Origin: Prevotellaceae bacterium
GTDB taxonomy: Bacteria > Bacteroidota > Bacteroidia > Bacteroidales > UBA932
Reading direction: 5' to 3'
Assembly (NCBI GenBank): GCA_031278135.1
Contig: JAITKY010000229.1
Span: 1-6,360 of the forward strand
Length of the DNA stretch: 6,360 bases
The translations under genes and the position numbers were made by a program. How positions within the stretch are numbered: position 1 is the first letter of the stretch; each line of letters begins with the position of its first letter. The notes below the pieces were generated by a model that was not told the origin of the DNA, did no database searches, and was given only the letters and a program-made list of their open reading frames with translations. Shown piece after piece: positions 1-6,183 of this stretch.

Positions 1-100
1 CCGCGAATTTCGCAATGTTATAGAACGCCTTATAATATTATGCGACAAAACTGTCGAAGCGAAAGACGTCCAAAATTACGCAAATCCTTTGTTTGTGTGA
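1..100 (+). CDS. Sigma-54-dependent response regulator/activator, C-terminal end (5' partial)
   Basis: This is the last 32 codons of a gene that starts left of the window. The frame begins at base 2 and stops with TGA at 98-100. The peptide opens REFRNVIERLIIL and continues to DVQNYANPLFV. It matches the end of the AAA+ domain of NtrC-class enhancer-binding proteins, where W-P-G-N-[VI]-R-E-L-x-N-V-[VI]-E-R is conserved. The first arginine is the sensor II arginine that contacts ATP. Such proteins use ATP hydrolysis to remodel sigma-54 RNA polymerase into the open complex. The chain ends about 20 residues after this motif, so no Fis-type helix-turn-helix follows. As I recall, many Bacteroidota receiver-AAA+ regulators end this way, so this is probably the natural stop. 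The N-terminal domain is outside the window, so a receiver domain is only a guess. The gene converges on the transferase gene at 364. Confidence 0.8.
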   Translation, partial: REFRNVIERLIILCDKTVEAKDVQNYANPLFV

Positions 101-363
101 GGTAGATTTACAATTTGTAGTTCAACCTCTTCGGGGTTGATAGAGAGGGGGGGCGATGTCCCCGAGCTGCGCTACACTTGCTCGGGGCTATTAATATTCG
201 ACACCTTTGGCGTCAGCGGTTACCCATAATGCGACATTCGAATTTGCGCTATATCAAGTTTTTTTTAACCTGTTATATTTTTTCGAACAGTGTGTCATTC
301 TTATTTTCCTGGGGTCAGGAACTCTGAGATTGTTGCATACGCCCGAAGGAAAATCTAAAATCG
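101..363. other. Non-coding gap between convergent genes, holding repeat copy A
   Basis: This gap separates the 3' ends of the sigma-54 regulator (+) and the transferase (-). I see no credible gene in it. Bases 122-215 are a structured repeat, annotated separately. Bases 255-300 are T-rich and may be the decayed right end of the same element. A 6-bp inverted repeat (TTCCTG at 306-311, CAGGAA at 316-321) lies near the transferase stop, but no T-run follows it on either strand, so I do not call it a terminator. Confidence 0.6.
122..240 (+). repeat. Multi-hairpin intergenic repeat, copy A (degenerate)
   Basis: Three consecutive inverted repeats are visible. The first is TCAACCTC (122-129) with GGGGTTGA (133-140), including one T-G wobble. 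The second is CCCCGAGC (160-167) with GCTCGGGG (180-187). The third is GACACC (200-205) with GGCGTC (209-214), with one A/C mismatch. A run of seven G (147-153) precedes the second hairpin. Bases 158-215 align without gaps to 1840-1897 at 55 of 58 positions. All three differences (176, 192, 203) are transitions towards A or T in this copy. Weaker similarity continues to the CCCATAAT tract near 224-231. Function is unknown; the layout resembles intergenic palindromic repeat families. Confidence 0.8.
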
Positions 364-1452
364 TCAATCTATTAAAACTCTTTCGCTACATCGATTTTCT
401 TTTACTCTTTCACGCGATTTGATTATGAGTCTCAATGTTTCGGACCAAAGTATGCATGAAAGAAATATTATTGCAAAGAAGAAAAATCGTACAGTATTTT
501 GAAATAAAAGTCCTAAACCAATATATACTACATTGATAAGCAGCAATATTCCTGTTGCCTGTTTATGATTGTATCCTAAAGCCAAAAACATGTGGTGCAA
601 ATGATTTTTGTCTGGAGAAAACGGCGATTTTTTATTGAAAATCCTGATTATGAATACTCTGATAGTGTCGAACATCGGCAAAACCAAAATACATATCGAC
701 ACCATAGGAACGTTAATGATATGATATGGCAATGTTTCGTTAATATTCACTTCATTGAACGAGATGGTCAGGGCAGCAAGTACGACGCCCAACACCAGAG
801 CGCCGGCATCACCCATGAAGATTTTACTGCGTTTTGCGAACACATTGTATATGAAAAACGGCATAAGCGCACCTAATAGACTGAAAGCGACGACAGATAA
901 CTGTTCTTTGCCGGTTATAATGAAATATATTCCCAAAAACAGGGAGACAAGCATACCTACTCCTGACGCAAGTCCGTCAATCCCGTCGATGAGGTTGATT
1001 GCATTGATTATTACTATAGTTACGAAAAATGTCAACAGTACGCTGGCGAGATACGAGATTTCATGTACGCCAAAAAATCCGTGCAGATTTGTCAGGCGTA
1101 TGTTTCCGAGAAATATCATTGCTGCAATACCGAATAGTTCGCCTATGAGTTTGCGTCGTGCAGAGATAATCATAATGTCGTCGTACAAACCGACAAAAAA
1201 CAGAACCATTGCGGTGAATATCAGGAATTGAACATTTTTATCGACGCTGAAATCCGAGGCAATCAGTAATGTCAGAACGAAAGATATGAAAATAGCAATT
1301 CCGCCTACATTAGGTATCCTTCCGGTGTGCGAAGTCCGATGGTTTGGTTTTGCCACCAAATCTTTTTTTATCGCTACTTTCACAATTCCCGGGATAGAGA
1401 AAAAGCCAATGATCAATGCAGTTAAAAATGAAATTACCAATCTATTATCCAT
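364..1452 (-). CDS. WecA/TagO-type undecaprenyl-phosphate GlcNAc-1-phosphate transferase
   Basis: This 362-residue multi-pass membrane protein belongs to the polyprenyl-phosphate sugar-1-phosphate transferase family. It should move a HexNAc-1-phosphate, probably GlcNAc-1-P, from UDP-sugar to undecaprenyl phosphate at the inner face of the cytoplasmic membrane. That is the first lipid-linked step of O-antigen, capsule or similar glycan synthesis. Visible motifs are RTSHTGRIPNVGGIAIF (39-55), the DD pair at 91-92 that binds Mg2+, NLIDGIDGLASG (153-164), FMGDAGAL (212-219) and HLHH (284-287). The His motif near the C-terminal third marks the WecA/TagO branch and argues against the peptidoglycan enzyme MraY. 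The FMGDxGS motif has Ala218 where Ser is usual. The tail after about residue 345 is charged and non-membrane. The ATG start is preceded by an A/T-rich leader with no Shine-Dalgarno. No other glycan gene adjoins it, so the end product cannot be named. Confidence 0.9.
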   Translation of the reverse strand: MDNRLVISFLTALIIGFFSIPGIVKVAIKKDLVAKPNHRTSHTGRIPNVGGIAIFISFVLTLLIASDFSVDKNVQFLIFTAMVLFFVGLYDDIMIISARRKLIGELFGIAAMIFLGNIRLTNLHGFFGVHEISYLASVLLTFFVTIVIINAINLIDGIDGLASGVGMLVSLFLGIYFIITGKEQLSVVAFSLLGALMPFFIYNVFAKRSKIFMGDAGALVLGVVLAALTISFNEVNINETLPYHIINVPMVSICILVLPMFDTIRVFIIRIFNKKSPFSPDKNHLHHMFLALGYNHKQATGILLLINVVYIGLGLLFQNTVRFFFFAIIFLSCILWSETLRLIIKSRERVKENRCSERVLID

Positions 1453-1483
1453 TATCTATTTAAATCTTTTCGTATAATTTTAC

Positions 1484-1491
1484 CAAAACAA
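1484..1491 (-). promoter_or_regulatory. Possible Bacteroidota -7 element for the transferase gene
   Basis: Read on the minus strand, this is TTGTTTTG, one mismatch from the Bacteroidota primary-sigma -7 consensus TAnnTTTG. A TTGC lies about 20 bases upstream, in a suitable place for the -33 element (consensus TTTG). Transcription would begin near 1477 and give a leader of about 25 nt. Both elements are imperfect and the region is A/T-rich, so a chance match is quite possible. Confidence 0.25.
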
Positions 1492-1595
1492 TATTTAGTT
1501 AGAATACAGATGCAATAACCATTTTGTTCGTTGCATTGAATGTTAGAAAAAAATAACAGTCAATAAAATATTATAGTTTAGGTATTTATAATTTA

Positions 1596-1618
1596 TAATT
1601 AGTATCAGTCCGAAAACT
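1596..1618 (+). repeat. Left terminal inverted repeat
   Basis: It pairs with 1998-2020 in inverted orientation, with mismatches only at the 9th and 12th positions. The first six bases are TAATTA and the inner part is CAGTCCGAAAACT. The 143 bases between it and the transferase start remain outside the element. Confidence 0.8.
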
Positions 1619-1712
1619 CACACTACTTAAATTTATAGCAAGTTAGATTTGAAAAAAGATTTGAAACTTGAGTTCGGCGTATGCCAATCTTTTCATTCCA
1701 TTGACTGTTCAA

Positions 1713-1770
1713 GAGTCCGAAGGACTCAAATATGGATAACCCCTTGCAAGCCGAAGGCGCAGCTCGGGGT
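1713..1770 (+). repeat. Left hairpin module of the element
   Basis: GAGTCC (1713-1718) and GGACTC (1722-1727) form a 6-bp stem with a GAA loop. ACCCC (1739-1743) and GGGGT (1766-1770) enclose an inner GCC-GAA-GGC stem (1750-1758). The right arm GCGCAGCTCGGGG (1757-1769) is the exact reverse complement of 1842-1854, so this module is an inverted, degraded relative of the large hairpin in copy B. It has no counterpart near copy A. Confidence 0.65.
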
Positions 1771-1806
1771 ATATGTCGCCTCCTAATTGGGAACTACGGA
1801 ATAATT

Positions 1807-1930
1807 AAACCCCTGCGGGGTTGGCAGATAGGGGGGACTGTCCCCGAGCTGCGCTACGCTTGCTCGGGGCTATCAATATTCGACGCCTTTGGCGTCATCA
1901 GCCATCCCATAATTAAGCTTGCGTCAGCCC
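1807..1930 (+). repeat. Multi-hairpin intergenic repeat, copy B (well preserved)
   Basis: Three perfect stems occur in series. AACCCC (1808-1813) pairs with GGGGTT (1817-1822). CCCCGAGC (1842-1849) pairs with GCTCGGGG (1862-1869), and a nested GCG/CGC stem (1851-1853, 1857-1859) lies inside its loop. GACGCC (1882-1887) pairs with GGCGTC (1891-1896). Six G (1831-1836) precede the large hairpin. Order and spacing match copy A at 122-215. The tract sits inside the inverted-repeat-bounded element. No T-run follows any stem, so these do not look like standard intrinsic terminators. Confidence 0.85.
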
Positions 1931-1943
1931 AATCTTAAATCTT

Positions 1944-1979
1944 ACCTGACAAATTTTTTAAACCTTTCAGGTTTCAGGA
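1944..1979 (+). repeat. Short A/T-rich hairpin tract near the right end of the element
   Basis: AAACCT (1960-1965) and AGGTTT (1969-1974) form a 6-bp stem with a TTC loop, followed by a second CAGG. ACCTGAC (1944-1950) lies just upstream and could pair with the CAGGT arm instead. A similar T-run followed by AACCT is present in the copy A region around 259-270. Confidence 0.45.
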
Positions 1980-1997
1980 TAATACAATTGATATAAC

Positions 1998-2020
1998 AGT
2001 TTTCGGACAGACACTAATTA
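1998..2020 (-). repeat. Right terminal inverted repeat
   Basis: This is the inverted partner of 1596-1618, beginning AGTTTTCGGACAGACAC and ending TAATTA. It lies five bases from the stop codon of the outer-membrane protein gene, so the element inserted just downstream of that gene without visibly truncating it. Confidence 0.8.
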
Positions 2021-2025
2021 CCGGT

Positions 2026-3243
2026 TTATTGATAAGCCCACTTTAAAAACCACAACTGATTTACGGATACGCCCAAGTTTATCCTGATATAATTTTCGTT
2101 TATCAAACCTGCGCCTCCTCTGTGTCCTAAATCTGCCGATACAAATATCTGTGTATAGTTGCTTTTCAGCGGTAAAACTAATCCTGCCGTAACGCCTGTT
2201 TCTCTTATCTTTTTTCCGTTGATAACCAGATTCGATTTTTCGAAATAAGCGCCTAATTGATATTGTACTCGTTGGAAATAATTTCGTGAAGTTCTGTAAT
2301 TTGGAATATATTCTATTCCTGCATTAACTCTGTGACTATTGCTGTACTGCATTCTCATATCGGGCGATTTTATATTTGCCCAGTTATGGAATTTATAATC
2401 GACTGCAATCATTTTGTAACTGTGTCCGCTACTGTTTCTTAAAGAAACGCCTCCTCCGATATTTCGCGGCAATGAGGTATATGTACTTGTTTTTGTTTCG
2501 GTTGTTCCAAGAGATGAAAGTGTTTTATAGTTTTTCATCTTTATTTTTGACTGGTATCCGAATACAAGTCCTGCCGACAACGAAGTTTTTGAGATTACTT
2601 TGTTATACATCAAACCAAAGTCGAACAGTATTTTATCCACTTCGGAAGTTGTTTGAAGCATCTGGTTTACAAGAGATTCGCTTCTGTTTATCCGCCCGAA
2701 AAGATACGACATGTTTACTCCTGCATACAGATATGGCAACAACTTGTATGTTGCTGTAAAATAGGCTTTTGACAGTCCTCCTGTGCCTTCGTGATATATT
2801 GTGTATTTTTCGTTGTTGCCTCCTTCGATATATCCGTCCGACTGTATCCGGTACTGTACATTGCTGTAAGGTAATATTCCTGCGGAAACGGCAAGTTTCG
2901 AGTAAATCCTTACTCCGAATGCTACTTTCTTAACATTCTCATTGTTTGCATATTCCTTCGTTCCTGCGGTCGAATATTGCGAAAGGCTTCCCGCTAATGA
3001 AACGTCAAAGATGAAATATGACGAATCGATCGCTATGGCAGCGGGATTGGTATTGTTCAGAAAACCTGGAATATACGTTCCAATTCCTGTATTCGCCATA
3101 CCACTGTTCAGTCCGTATATTTTGCTGTCGATTTCTCCTATACCTATTGTTGAGTATGGAGAACTTGTACTGTGCTGTGCATAAGCAATAACACAGTACA
3201 GAGATGCTGCTGCAAGGGCTAAAATTCTTTTTATTTGTGTCAT
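2026..3243 (-). CDS. Predicted outer-membrane beta-barrel protein (Bacteroidota family)
   Basis: This 405-residue protein starts with a clear Sec signal peptide: basic MTQIKR, a hydrophobic core, and likely cleavage after AYA at residue 22. The mature N-terminus has SPYSTIGIGEI, then GMANTGIG and NTNPAAIAIDS. I recognise this pattern from Bacteroidota outer-membrane proteins often annotated as FadL/PorV-like or 'outer membrane protein transport' barrels. The rest alternates short polar and aromatic stretches suited to amphipathic strands. The chain ends LWFLKWAYQ, an aromatic-rich end common in such barrels. No ligand can be inferred. The start lies 9 bp after the stop of the lipoprotein gene, so both are probably one transcript. 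The leader shows no Shine-Dalgarno, as usual in this phylum. The inverted-repeat element begins 5 bp after the stop. Confidence 0.75.
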   Translation of the reverse strand: MTQIKRILALAAASLYCVIAYAQHSTSSPYSTIGIGEIDSKIYGLNSGMANTGIGTYIPGFLNNTNPAAIAIDSSYFIFDVSLAGSLSQYSTAGTKEYANNENVKKVAFGVRIYSKLAVSAGILPYSNVQYRIQSDGYIEGGNNEKYTIYHEGTGGLSKAYFTATYKLLPYLYAGVNMSYLFGRINRSESLVNQMLQTTSEVDKILFDFGLMYNKVISKTSLSAGLVFGYQSKIKMKNYKTLSSLGTTETKTSTYTSLPRNIGGGVSLRNSSGHSYKMIAVDYKFHNWANIKSPDMRMQYSNSHRVNAGIEYIPNYRTSRNYFQRVQYQLGAYFEKSNLVINGKKIRETGVTAGLVLPLKSNYTQIFVSADLGHRGGAGLINENYIRINLGVSVNQLWFLKWAYQ

Positions 3244-3252
3244 GTTCTATGC

Positions 3253-4671
3253 TCAGTTTTTTTCGTTATACATGTTATAATATAATTTCAATTTAATTCT
3301 GTTATAGTATGTTACGTTACCTGCATCGATTGAATGATCGTTGTCGCCTATAACTAAACGTTGTGTAGATTTTTGCATGTCGTTACTCGAAAATCTAAGA
3401 GTAAGAAACATCTTCTGGTCTGCGGGGGCCAACATCTGGTCTTGTACGAACGCAGTTACATCGAATGAGTAAAGCGTGTTATCCCAAAATTGAGGATCAA
3501 TCTTCAAATTTCCCGATTGACTTTGTCCTTGCGAATTGGTTAAAGCTGCTTCCGCTTCGCCCGATATATTGGTCGCCGCTATTGAAAGGTTTGACGGGAG
3601 AGGCGTATATTTCTGATACGTACCATATACAGGTCTGATTTCCAGAATTGCCTGCTCGACTATTCCATAAGTGCTTGTCAACAGAATATCGTGAAGGTCG
3701 GGAAATTCGATTTTGGCGTATAATCCGTCACCTGCCGAAATAAATGCTTGATTACCTGTCTGATGTGATTCGATTTCGTTGTCAATGAACTTCTCGTTCA
3801 ACAAGTTTGTTTCGCTTCTGTCGGTAGTGATGTTATTGAATTGATTTATTGAATTTATGGAAAATGTAATTACTTTTTCCGTTTTAAATTCTTCCTGAAC
3901 GTGATAGTACAGATTGATTTTGAAGGAAGTATCCGCCTTAAATCCGGCAATTGTCCCAACATCGTCGCCGGCAACAAATACAAGTCCATTGAAATAATCC
4001 AGAAATTTTTCGTTACTGTCAAATTCATCTGCTTTGTTTGCGATTTTGTCGAAAAAATCCTGTCCTAAATCGTCTGACAATCTGATTCTTACAGGCTCAA
4101 TTATTATTCCTCCGTCAATCACTTTGTTTGATGTAGAATCGCTTGGTCTTATCGGAAAAACTGCTTCCGCCAAAGGCTTGGACTTATCATATGCAAACGA
4201 AGTTGTGTTGCAATAAACTTCCTTACCGACAACAACATCCTGTTTTATCCGTTCAGTAAGTCGATGAACAAATAGATGCATTTTGTTATTGACGGTGTCG
4301 CCCATGTAGAACCCGTTGAATCTCATTTGTATAACTAAAGAATCGAAAACGTTGTTATCCAAATTTGTAGAAATCGAAACCAAAGGATTCGAAATTTCGA
4401 TGTACGAGGCCGCTTTTATTGTTCCGGTCAGGGTAGAGCCATTTATAGTATTGACATCCTTGTATTTACCTACAAGAATAGTTCCCTGATTGTAAGTTGG
4501 CGTCGAATCTATCCTGACTGTACTCACTCTGGCCCTGCAACTGTCGATATAAACCAGTTTCATGTTTGTATCGACCCAACTTGTTCCTATCGTAAAATAG
4601 GCTTCGTTGCTGCACGACAATACAAAGGCGCCGACAGACAGAAATGATATTATTAATAAACTTTTTTTCAT
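3253..4671 (-). CDS. DUF4270-like surface or periplasmic lipoprotein
   Basis: From the ATG at 4671 this is a 472-residue lipoprotein precursor. It starts MKKSLLIISFL and has a lipobox VLSC ending at Cys20, so it should be lipidated and membrane-anchored. A TTG two codons upstream (4677) keeps the frame open, but the ATG gives a standard signal peptide and is preferred. The early part (SWVDTNMKLVYIDSC, VRIDSTPTYNQGTILVGKYKD), the middle DSLVIQMRFNGFYMGDT, and the C-terminal NRIKLKLYY recall DUF4270 proteins of Bacteroidota. That assignment is from memory. The family has no established biochemical role that I know of. The outer-membrane barrel gene follows after 9 bp, which suggests a paired function at the outer membrane. 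The gene begins 99 bp after leuC in the same direction, so read-through from leuC is possible. Confidence 0.7.
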   Translation of the reverse strand: MKKSLLIISFLSVGAFVLSCSNEAYFTIGTSWVDTNMKLVYIDSCRARVSTVRIDSTPTYNQGTILVGKYKDVNTINGSTLTGTIKAASYIEISNPLVSISTNLDNNVFDSLVIQMRFNGFYMGDTVNNKMHLFVHRLTERIKQDVVVGKEVYCNTTSFAYDKSKPLAEAVFPIRPSDSTSNKVIDGGIIIEPVRIRLSDDLGQDFFDKIANKADEFDSNEKFLDYFNGLVFVAGDDVGTIAGFKADTSFKINLYYHVQEEFKTEKVITFSINSINQFNNITTDRSETNLLNEKFIDNEIESHQTGNQAFISAGDGLYAKIEFPDLHDILLTSTYGIVEQAILEIRPVYGTYQKYTPLPSNLSIAATNISGEAEAALTNSQGQSQSGNLKIDPQFWDNTLYSFDVTAFVQDQMLAPADQKMFLTLRFSSNDMQKSTQRLVIGDNDHSIDAGNVTYYNRIKLKLYYNMYNEKN

Positions 4672-4770
4672 TCGCAAATAATTTTTTTTAACTTTAATTT
4701 ATAATAATGTAAACAAGTAACTTTGACGCAAAAACAGCGGAAAAGTTCAATTGCTGCATTAAAGTTTTTG
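4672..4770 (-). other. Intergenic spacer between leuC and the lipoprotein gene
   Basis: This spacer is 99 bp and A/T-rich. On the minus strand it contains TGTTTTTG (4729-4736), one mismatch from TAnnTTTG, with no convincing -33 partner. I see no stem followed by T-run that would end leuC transcription. Whether the lipoprotein gene has its own promoter is undecided from sequence. Confidence 0.35.
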
Positions 4771-6183
4771 TTATTTTTGTTTTGCATCTATGTTGTGGGG
4801 GTCGGTTATTACTCCTGTTATTGCTGTAGCGGCTGCTACCAACGGTCCTGTCAAAAGAGTTCTCGAACCGGGTCCCTGACGCCCTTCAAAGTTTCTGTTT
4901 GAAGTACTTACGGCGTATTTTCCTGCGGGAATTTTATCGTCGTTCATCGCAAGGCATGCCGAACATCCGGGTTGACGTATTTCGAATCCTGCATTGTTTA
5001 AAATATCATTCAAACCTTCTGCAATGATTTCTTTTTCGACTTTCTTAGAGCCGGGTACAATCCACGCAGTGATATTTTCCGCTTTTTTCTTCCCTTTGAC
5101 AAATTCCGCAAACATTCTGAAATCTTCGATACGCCCATTTGTGCAACTGCCAAGAAACACGTAATCAACAGATTTGCCTAACAATTTTTCGCCAGGAACG
5201 AATCCCATATAATCCAGCATCTTTTCGAAAGACGATTTTGATGCGTCTTCAATGCTGTCGATTTCGGGAATGTTTCCCTGTACGGAAATGCCTGTTCCGG
5301 GATTTGTTCCGTAAGTTATCATCGGCGAAATGCTGGACGCGTTGAAAATGATTTCTTTGTCGAATGTTGCGCCTTCGTCTGTTTTGAGATTTTTCCATTT
5401 TTCTACGGCTTTATCCCATGCTTCTCCTTCCGGTGCATATTCCCTGCCTTTCAGATACTCGAAAGTTTTTTCGTCGGGAGCAATCATTCCTCCTCTTGCG
5501 CCTGCTTCGATGCTCATATTGCACACTGTCATACGCTCTTCCATACTCATATTACGGATAGTTTCGCCGGCGTATTCGATGAAATAACCTGTCGCTCCGC
5601 CTGTCCCGATTTTACTTATAATATATAGTATGACGTCTTTGGCAGTAACGTATTTGCCTAATTTGCCATCTACTATTATTCGCATTTTCAACGGTTTAGG
5701 TTGAAGAATACATTGTGTTGCGAGTGTCATTTCCACTTCGCTCGTTCCGACGCCAAAGGCAACACAACCGAATGCGCCATGCGTGGACGTGTGACTGTCG
5801 CCACAAACGATTGTCATTCCGGGCAACGTGAGTCCGTTTTCCGGACCGACAACATGCACGATTCCATTTTTTTCGTGTCCCAATCCAAAAAACGACAGTC
5901 CAAATTCTTCGGCATTTTTCTTCAATGTCTCGAGCTGAACCCTTGACACTGTGTCTTTTACAGGCTTATCCTGATCCATTGTCGGAGTATTATGGTCGGC
6001 AGTGCAAAATGTCTTTTGCGGTCGAAAAACTTTCAATCCTCTGTTTCTCAACCCGTCGAACGCCTGCGGACTTGTAACTTCATGGCAGTAATGTCTGTCG
6101 ATGTACAACTGTACAGGTCCATCGTCTATCGACGAAACAACATGACTGTCCCAAATCTTGTCAAAAAGGGTTAAAACCTTCAT
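4771..6183 (-). CDS. leuC: 3-isopropylmalate dehydratase large subunit
   Basis: LeuC with the small subunit LeuD isomerises 2-isopropylmalate to 3-isopropylmalate in the second step of leucine biosynthesis, in the cytoplasm. The 470-residue protein has full length for the bacterial type (about 466). Aconitase-family motifs are in order: [13 protein letters not shown] (127-139), [14 protein letters not shown] (343-356), [10 protein letters not shown] (405-414) and [12 protein letters not shown] (426-437). The three [4Fe-4S] ligands are Cys347, Cys407 and Cys410. The N-terminus ([11 protein letters not shown], then [20 protein letters not shown]) is typical LeuC, which argues against aconitase or homoaconitase. 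The ATG has no Shine-Dalgarno, but a candidate promoter lies about 33 bp upstream. leuD, leuA and leuB do not adjoin it in this window: the next gene downstream is an unrelated lipoprotein, and the 177 bp upstream hold no gene. Confidence 0.97.
   Translation of the reverse strand: MKVLTLFDKIWDSHVVSSIDDGPVQLYIDRHYCHEVTSPQAFDGLRNRGLKVFRPQKTFCTADHNTPTMDQDKPVKDTVSRVQLETLKKNAEEFGLSFFGLGHEKNGIVHVVGPENGLTLPGMTIVCGDSHTSTHGAFGCVAFGVGTSEVEMTLATQCILQPKPLKMRIIVDGKLGKYVTAKDVILYIISKIGTGGATGYFIEYAGETIRNMSMEERMTVCNMSIEAGARGGMIAPDEKTFEYLKGREYAPEGEAWDKAVEKWKNLKTDEGATFDKEIIFNASSISPMITYGTNPGTGISVQGNIPEIDSIEDASKSSFEKMLDYMGFVPGEKLLGKSVDYVFLGSCTNGRIEDFRMFAEFVKGKKKAENITAWIVPGSKKVEKEIIAEGLNDILNNAGFEIRQPGCSACLAMNDDKIPAGKYAVSTSNRNFEGRQGPGSRTLLTGPLVAAATAITGVITDPHNIDAKQK

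Larger units (their letters stand above)
1596..2020. mobile_element. MITE-like non-autonomous element with terminal inverted repeats
   Basis: The ends are inverted copies of a 23-bp sequence, at 1596-1618 and 1998-2020, matching at 21 of 23 positions. The outer six bases, TAATTA, are themselves palindromic and occur at both edges. They can be read as a 6-bp target-site duplication, which would leave an element of 1602-2014 with 17-bp ends: GTATCAGTCCGAAAACT on the left and, inverted, GTGTCTGTCCGAAAACT on the right. The interior has no transposase or other credible frame and is filled with small hairpins. Short length, paired ends, no coding capacity and insertion next to a gene end fit a MITE or an internally deleted IS. 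I cannot assign the IS family without a search. Confidence 0.65.
1453..2025. other. 573-bp non-coding region with a TIR-bounded element
   Basis: This gap lies between the transferase start and the stop of the outer-membrane protein gene; both genes read leftwards. Bases 1453-1595 are very A/T-rich and should hold the transferase promoter. Bases 1596-2020 form the inverted-repeat-bounded element described separately. Only five bases separate the element from the stop codon at 2026-2028. A 68-codon frame inside (1732-1938) runs through the hairpins and is not a believable gene. Confidence 0.75.

Noticed and set aside
306..321. TTCCTG/CAGGAA inverted repeat near the transferase stop, as a terminator
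   Set aside because: The stem is only 6 bp, and no T-run follows on either strand.
207..422. 71-codon plus-strand frame spanning the gap and the 3' end of the transferase gene
   Set aside because: It overlaps repeat copy A and the antisense strand of a well-supported gene, and its peptide resembles no family I recognise.
755..1231. 158-codon frame antisense to the transferase gene
   Set aside because: It is a shadow of the membrane-protein gene. The opposite strand carries all the family motifs.
1585..1598. TTTATAA repeated twice, as an operator or iteron
   Set aside because: It is low-complexity A/T sequence with only two units, expected by chance in this region.
122..1930. The two spaced hairpin copies as a CRISPR array
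   Set aside because: There are only two copies, 1.7 kb apart with a gene between them and no regular spacers or cas genes.
1732..1938. 68-codon plus-strand frame through the hairpin repeat
   Set aside because: It runs directly through palindromic repeats, has no start context, and its peptide is dictated by the stems. Such frames are often annotated as spurious hypothetical proteins.
4672..4677. TTG start giving two extra residues on the lipoprotein
   Set aside because: The ATG at 4671 gives a normal MKK signal peptide; the added residues have no support.
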